Shown piece by piece: positions 16,051 through 19,982 of a stretch of 19,982 bases of DNA; within the stretch, counting starts at the first letter, position 1, and every line of letters starts with the position of its first letter. Under the pieces are notes generated by a model. It worked only from the letters and a program-made list of their open reading frames with translations. It was not told where the DNA came from and made no database searches. The stretch spans positions 1-19,982 of the forward strand of contig JAHRFV010000133.1 of the NCBI GenBank assembly GCA_019084435.1, read 5' to 3'. A program made the translations under genes and the position numbers. This DNA is from Dethiosulfatibacter sp. (GTDB lineage: Bacteria > Bacillota_A > Clostridia > Tissierellales > Dethiosulfatibacteraceae).

Positions 16051-17112
16051 ATGAAAGGGAAAAAAGGAATTATACTTGCAGGAGGAGCAGTTGGTCTTAT
16101 ATCCGTAATACTAGGTTATTATGGCAACCCCGGCAATATGGGATACTGTATAGCATGCTTTTTGAGAGATATAGCAGGCGCATTGGGATTACACAGAGCT
16201 GGAGTCGTTCAGTACATAAGGCCTGAGATTATTGGATTAGTATTGGGGGCTTTTTTGATATCTCTAAAAAACAAAGAGTTTGAATCTAGAGGAGGGTCCG
16301 CGCCATTCATGAGATTTATGCTAGGCATGGTTGTGATGATTGGAGCTTTAGTGTTTTTAGGATGTCCTTTAAGAATGGTATTAAGAATAGGCGCTGGAGA
16401 TTTAAATGCTATAGTTGGATTAGCTGGGTTTTTAGCCGGTATTTTAGTTGGCGTAAGATTCTTGAATAAAGGATTCAATCTCAAAAGAAATTATAAAATG
16501 CCTAAAATTGAAGGCTATATTTTCCCTGCAGTAAATGTTGGATGGTTTATACTTCTAGTGACTGCTCCAGCCTTTATATTTTTTAGCGAAAGTGGACCAG
16601 GATCACAAGCAGCACCGATTCTAATGTCTCTAGCAGCAGGACTTATAGTAGGCGCATTGGCACAAAAAACCAGACTTTGCATGGTTGGTGGTTCTAGAGA
16701 TATGATGCTCTTTAAAGATAACTATCTTCTGCTAGGTTTTATATCTATTATTGTCGTAAGTTTCATCGGAAACATATCTTTAGGGTTCTTTAATCTTGGA
16801 TTTGAAGGTCAACCTGTTGCCCACACAGATGGATTATGGAACTTTTTGGGAATGGCAGTTGTAGGCTGGGGATCTGTTCTATTAGGCGGATGTCCACTTA
16901 GACAGCTGATTCTGTCAGGAGAAGGCAATACGGATTCTGTCGTGAGTGTCATGGGAATGATCGTGGGAGCTGCCATTGCTCATAACTTTGGATTAGCGTC
17001 CAGTCCAGCAGGTGCAACACTTAATGGTCAGATAGCTGTAATAATCATATTTGTATTTTTAGGAATAGTTTCTTATTTCAATTCAGAAGATTTAGTAAAA
17101 ACCAATATATAG
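16051..17112 (+). CDS. yedE: YedE-type putative selenium/sulfur transporter
   Basis: The 353-residue integral membrane protein has two YeeE/YedE halves and about ten hydrophobic segments. Each half carries conserved cysteines: Cys33 and Cys36 (GYCIACFLRD) and GCPLR with Cys105 in the first; Cys210 (TRLCMVGGSRD) and GCPLR with Cys281 in the second. In the related transporter YeeE such cysteines pass thiosulfate through the membrane; YedE is the form linked with selenium genes and is thought to move a reduced selenium species. The start has GAGGAGG five bases upstream. The TusA-like gene follows after 12 bp, as in other yedE loci. Selenium as substrate is inferred from family and neighbours, so a sulfur compound remains possible. 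Confidence 0.88.
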   Translation: MKGKKGIILAGGAVGLISVILGYYGNPGNMGYCIACFLRDIAGALGLHRAGVVQYIRPEIIGLVLGAFLISLKNKEFESRGGSAPFMRFMLGMVVMIGALVFLGCPLRMVLRIGAGDLNAIVGLAGFLAGILVGVRFLNKGFNLKRNYKMPKIEGYIFPAVNVGWFILLVTAPAFIFFSESGPGSQAAPILMSLAAGLIVGALAQKTRLCMVGGSRDMMLFKDNYLLLGFISIIVVSFIGNISLGFFNLGFEGQPVAHTDGLWNFLGMAVVGWGSVLLGGCPLRQLILSGEGNTDSVVSVMGMIVGAAIAHNFGLASSPAGATLNGQIAVIIIFVFLGIVSYFNSEDLVKTNI

Positions 17113-17124
17113 GGAGATGATTTC

Positions 17125-17331
17125 ATGAATAAAATAGACACAAGAGGCATGAGCTGTCCACAACCGGTACTGATGACCAAAAAAGCACTGGATAAGCACC
17201 CTGAAGGGGTAGCCATAATAGTTGACAACAATACTGCAAAAGGTAATGTTGAACGATTTCTCAAAAGCTCTGGATACACCACCAAAATTACAGAAGACGG
17301 GGAAGATTTTATTTTAGAGGCAAAGAAATAA
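17125..17331 (+). CDS. TusA-like sulfur/selenium carrier (single-domain YedF-like)
   Basis: The 68-residue protein is a complete TusA fold. The active CPxP motif is CPQP at 11-14 in the family context DTRGMSCPQPVL, with Cys11 as the persulfide-carrying residue. It is cytoplasmic and would accept sulfur or selenium from the desulfurase or from YedE. The selenium-associated protein YedF normally has this domain plus a DsrE-like C-terminal domain, about 200 residues in all. Here the frame ends after the TusA part and no DsrE domain follows; the next gene is DUF3343. The ATG has AGGGAGATG upstream, 12 bp after yedE. Confidence 0.88.
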   Translation: MNKIDTRGMSCPQPVLMTKKALDKHPEGVAIIVDNNTAKGNVERFLKSSGYTTKITEDGEDFILEAKK

Positions 17332-17333
17332 AC

Positions 17334-17570
17334 ATGGAATATATGATATTATTCTTTACCCATTCAGGTGCAATCAAGTTCGAGAGGAAATGCAAAAAAG
17401 ACAACATATACTGCGAGTTAATGCCAGTACCTCGTATACTGAGTTCCAACTGTAGTATTAGCGCGAAAATCAATTACGATGGTAATATTGAAAACTTGAT
17501 AAGTGATGAAATTGAAAAAATATTTTTAACAGATGGTGATTACAATAAGTTGATCTTTGATGGCAACTAG
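17334..17570 (+). CDS. DUF3343 family putative Se/S carrier protein
   Basis: The 78-residue protein matches DUF3343, described as a putative Se/S carrier-like family. The N-terminal strand YMILFFTHSGAIKFE and the motif LMPVPRILSSNCSIS with Cys40 are typical; many relatives have SCG where this one has NCS. Cys20 and Cys27 are extra. It starts two bases after the TusA stop with only a weak ribosome site (AGAGG 13 bases upstream), so translation is probably coupled to TusA. It likely passes selenium or sulfur between the desulfurase, TusA and a final acceptor; no direct evidence exists in the sequence. Confidence 0.8.
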   Translation: MEYMILFFTHSGAIKFERKCKKDNIYCELMPVPRILSSNCSISAKINYDGNIENLISDEIEKIFLTDGDYNKLIFDGN

Positions 17571-17574
17571 AGGT

Positions 17575-17619
17575 AAAAACAAAAACCACAGACAAAATCA
17601 ATCTGTGGTTTTTGTTTTT
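17575..17619. terminator. Bidirectional intrinsic terminator
   Basis: A perfect 18-bp stem (17575-17592 with 17602-17619) and a 9-base loop lie between the converging DUF3343 gene and the ABC permease. The stem flanks are A-run on one side and T-run on the other, so each transcript ends in a U-rich tract. Confidence 0.93.
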
Positions 17620-17623
17620 AAAC

Positions 17624-18319
17624 TTATCTACCTCTTTTATGAGTAAAATAAATCATCACTGCTAGCCAGCATAGAACAACCACCAACGATTGTATATACT
17701 GAAAGGATCCCCTGATTAAATTGGATAGCCAGAAAGTCGGAAACAAAGCGCTCAGGTATGAAAACCATCGGACTCCTAGCAAATCTGAATATGCAAAGAT
17801 GATGAAGAAGTTCATACCCTTGGCATAGGTAAGTCCTTTGATCTTATCGCTGGCCAGAGCAAAAAACAAAAGACCAACAGATGCGGCAAATAACGAACAC
17901 AAGACAGCGATAAAAATCAATCTTCCCAATGAAATCGAATAGACGCCTAGAATAGCATAGTTGAGACAGGTATAAAAAAAAGTCGTTATAAAACTGAATA
18001 AGATTCGATTGGTTAGGTAACCAGATTCGCCAAGAGGTGTGACATAATAAAGCTCTATCATTCCCCCATCACGATCATCCAACATCAGGAACCCCATGAC
18101 TACTCCCATGATAATAGGAGTAGCAAGTAATAAAGTGACCAGAGTGTATGACATGATATCAAGATATAAATGTATGAAATCCGGTAAATGAGGCAAAAGA
18201 AAAACAATCATAGCCTTAAATGCCAGGACCATAAACAAGGGTGCAAGTGCAATCACTGCAATAACAGGCTCCCTGATGATAGATATGAAATCTGAACGAA
18301 ATGTATGTAGCATCCTCAT
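17624..18319 (-). CDS. ABC-2 type exporter permease, second subunit
   Basis: The 231-residue membrane protein has about six hydrophobic helices. A cytoplasmic stretch after helix 2 (DDRDGGMIELYYVTPLGESGYL) resembles the coupling-helix region of ABC-2 permeases and is similar to the same stretch in the adjacent permease. The chosen ATG (18317-18319) overlaps the previous stop as ATGA, with GGAGG six bases upstream; a longer frame to 18361 would overlap that gene further. The organisation (ATPase plus two dissimilar permeases) resembles the fluoroquinolone-exporter type annotated in Firmicutes and mycobacteria, but the substrate is unknown. Because the ATPase gene is damaged, the transporter may not work. 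Confidence 0.8.
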   Translation of the reverse strand: MRMLHTFRSDFISIIREPVIAVIALAPLFMVLAFKAMIVFLLPHLPDFIHLYLDIMSYTLVTLLLATPIIMGVVMGFLMLDDRDGGMIELYYVTPLGESGYLTNRILFSFITTFFYTCLNYAILGVYSISLGRLIFIAVLCSLFAASVGLLFFALASDKIKGLTYAKGMNFFIIFAYSDLLGVRWFSYLSALFPTFWLSNLIRGSFQYIQSLVVVLCWLAVMIYFTHKRGR

Positions 18320-19032
18320 ACAGAACCTCCATAAACCATCTTCTTTTGGAAGATAGAACAAGATTTCTGGAACAGGAAATAATTAACCACTACCAAGTAA
18401 AATGATGTAAGGATAATCTCGGATAATGGTTGTCCTCCAATTGCTCCAAGCACAAGGTTCAGTCCAGTAACCGAAGGCACTATCAGCAAGGCTGTTAATT
18501 GAGGATATATGACATAGAACACACAAGGCACCATCAGAAGCGCCGTCCAAGGCATCATGTGTAGGAAAAAAGAATTCAGGCTTTTGGCCTTGGTACTGAT
18601 TATAAAACCAAGCAATGTGAAAAAAACACTGGTCAGTATAATTCCTATTATTAGAGTGAAGTAATCAACTGGATTATAAGCAGAAACTGCTGTAATCAAT
18701 ATTCCCGCCATTAGTGCCACCAGAGTTAAGGAAATTACTTTACTCAGAACATATTCTTTTACGGTCAGAGGCGTAACCACAAGCATTTGCAGGACGCCTT
18801 GCTCTTTCTCCAAAAGTACCATGCCTCCGATAAAAAACAGTCCCAGCACAGAAGGGTCTGAAAATACAATAATAGGTAAAGCATAATCTATAATAAAATG
18901 AGGTAGCTGACTCAATATAAGCAAATAAAAGAAGCTCACAATCAAATAAATTACAAAAAAACCTTGCTTCCATTGGAATCTCATGTCGGTTAAAAAGGCG
19001 CTGCTCACGCGTCTGACATCAATATCTCTCAT
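18316..19032 (-). CDS. ABC-2 type exporter permease, first subunit
   Basis: The 238-residue membrane protein has about six hydrophobic helices. The N-terminal MRFQWKQGFFVIYLIVSFFYL and the loop EKEQGVLQMLVVTPLTVKEYVL are typical of ABC-2 exporters. It overlaps the ATPase stop and the next permease start by four bases each (ATGA), showing translational coupling; GGGAGG lies eight bases before its ATG. It probably pairs with the second permease as a heterodimer. Resemblance to fluoroquinolone-export permeases is suggestive only. Confidence 0.8.
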   Translation of the reverse strand: MRDIDVRRVSSAFLTDMRFQWKQGFFVIYLIVSFFYLLILSQLPHFIIDYALPIIVFSDPSVLGLFFIGGMVLLEKEQGVLQMLVVTPLTVKEYVLSKVISLTLVALMAGILITAVSAYNPVDYFTLIIGIILTSVFFTLLGFIISTKAKSLNSFFLHMMPWTALLMVPCVFYVIYPQLTALLIVPSVTGLNLVLGAIGGQPLSEIILTSFYLVVVNYFLFQKSCSIFQKKMVYGGSV

Positions 19033-19874
19033 ATCAGCAACCTCCCGGTTAGCAATATGAAGATTTCTTCGAGAGATGCTTCTTGGCTATGCATGGTGAC
19101 AATTTCATGTGAAGCAATCAAGTTTAGAAAGTCCTTGTTTTCACCTAGGTGTGGAATTGGAAACTTTGCCTGCTGTTGATTTCCATTCTCCTTATAGCTT
19201 ACTGTAACAATAGGTTTTCCGTACTTAAGCATCAAGTTGCTTGGGCTGTCAATAGCTGAAATTGCACCGTCGTTGATGAACGCCACCCGGTCACATAGCT
19301 GCTCGGCAACTTCCATATGATGCGTGGTTAAAAAGACAGTTGCCCCTTTATGCTTTAAATCTAGAATCGAATCTTTTATGATTTTTGCATTGACAGGATC
19401 CAAGCCCGATGTGGGTTCATCTAGAAATAGAATCTCCGGTTTATGCATGATTGAGCGTATAAAATTCAAGCGCATTTTCATCCCTTTGGAAAAATGCTCC
19501 ACCCTCACATCTTTTTCTTTCAACAACCCCACCTGATCCAACAAATCAAGAATATGATCACATGGAGTCTCGTAATAATTATTGATCAGTTTTAGATTCT
19601 CATATGCGGTTAGTTTCAAGTAGAGATTTGGGAAATCAAATGCCACGCCAATCTTTTCATAAAAATCATTGCCCCATTGGCTGCGTTCTTTTCCCATCAC
19701 ATGGATGTGGCCTTCGTATCCCTTCAGCAACCCAATGATAAGGCGTTGTGTCGTCGTCTTACCTGCACCACTTGGTCCCAAAAAACCAAAGATCTCCCCC
19801 TTATCTATTTCAAATTGGAGATGATTTATAGCCTTTTTCTGAGGGTAGTGTAAAGTAACGTATGAAAAAAAAGG
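19029..19874 (-). pseudogene. ABC exporter ATPase with its 5' end missing
   Basis: Most of an ABC-2-type ATPase is intact: Walker A GPSGAGKTT, a Q-loop region (FDFPNLYLKLTAYENL), the signature as FSKGM (a common variant in such exporters), Walker B EILFLDEPTSGLDP and H-loop TTHHME. Reading back in frame past 19781, 31 more codons continue normal family sequence: FSY..., then KKAINHLQFEIDKGEIFGFL. The frame then meets TGA at 19875-19877, with no ATG, GTG or suitable TTG start. The family usually has about eight residues before FSY, and those are missing. A TTG at 19779-19781 next to Walker A would give a protein without its first strands and has no ribosome site. The gene was probably cut by the element described at 19873-19982. 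Both permeases downstream are intact and coupled to it. Confidence 0.75.
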
Positions 19875-19982
19875 TCAAGGGAAGTGACTAGACAAATCCT
19901 GAAAATTCAAGCAGCTGACGTCGCCCTTGACAGCAAACCCTAGCAATGCTGGTAAAAAATACCGACGGCGATCACTCAAGAA
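19873..19982. mobile_element. Probable insertion-sequence terminus, running off the window
   Basis: The DNA beyond the broken ATPase is unlike its N-terminus in all three minus-strand frames. It starts with GGTCAAGGG next to an A-run and contains an inverted repeat, GTCAAGGG (19874-19881) and CCCTTGAC (19923-19930). On the minus strand a frame is open from the window edge for 35 codons to the TGA at 19875-19877. It is also visibly less A+T-rich than its surroundings. These points fit the end of an insertion sequence in the ATPase gene. No transposase is in view, so the family is unknown. Confidence 0.45.

Noticed and set aside
16051..17570. Selenocysteine-encoding TGA codons in the yedE operon
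   Set aside because: The yedE, TusA and DUF3343 frames end at TAG or TAA stops followed directly by the next gene or a terminator, and their active cysteines are ordinary Cys codons.
19861..19890. Short plus-strand frame starting ATG AAA AAA AAG at the right edge
   Set aside because: It stops after nine codons and is a by-product of the A-run at the insertion junction.

Overview
The window looks like a piece of a low-GC Firmicutes chromosome, most likely class Clostridia. The basis is the A+T-rich sequence, strong GGAGG-type ribosome binding sites, a Gram-positive lipoprotein signal on PstS, a Bacillus-type PhoP box, and the zapA-U32 peptidase-mutS2 gene order, as I know it from clostridia. 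I cannot name the species.

Bases 1-187 hold no complete gene and may be the end of a mobile element. Bases 188-7903 are a tightly packed minus-strand group read in the order zapA, U32-family protein, mutS2, DUF523/TudS-like gene, argS. It combines cell division, rRNA or cofactor hydroxylation, ribosome or DNA maintenance, thio-base chemistry and arginyl-tRNA synthesis. Bases 7990-12441 are a complete high-affinity phosphate uptake operon on the minus strand (pstS, pstC, pstA, pstB, phoU). In front of it are four TTAACA-type repeats with an exact 11-bp period, a textbook PhoP box. A stem-loop lies between pstS and pstC.

ychF (plus strand) has its own sigma-A-type promoter and ends in a terminator shared with the converging lysR gene. 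Bases 13774-17570 form a selenium/sulfur-handling module with two divergent arms. A class V cysteine desulfurase and a LysR regulator are read leftward; a YedE-type selenium/sulfur transporter, a one-domain TusA-like carrier and a DUF3343 putative Se/S carrier are read rightward. The 200-bp divergent region has two promoters with good -10 boxes and nested inverted repeats that could be LysR operators. The likely logic is uptake or routing of a reduced selenium or sulfur species (YedE), mobilisation as persulfide or perselenide (desulfurase) and delivery through small carriers (TusA, DUF3343), controlled by the LysR protein. The substrate is inferred from family knowledge.

Bases 17624-19874 are a minus-strand ABC-2 exporter operon (ATPase and two permeases, each junction an ATGA overlap). 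The ATPase gene has lost its first codons: the reading frame runs back to an in-frame stop with no start codon. The foreign-looking sequence beyond is best explained as the end of an insertion sequence running off the window. Both window ends may therefore lie in mobile elements. I see no tRNA, rRNA, CRISPR or known riboswitch. No stretch longer than 300 bases lacks a gene.
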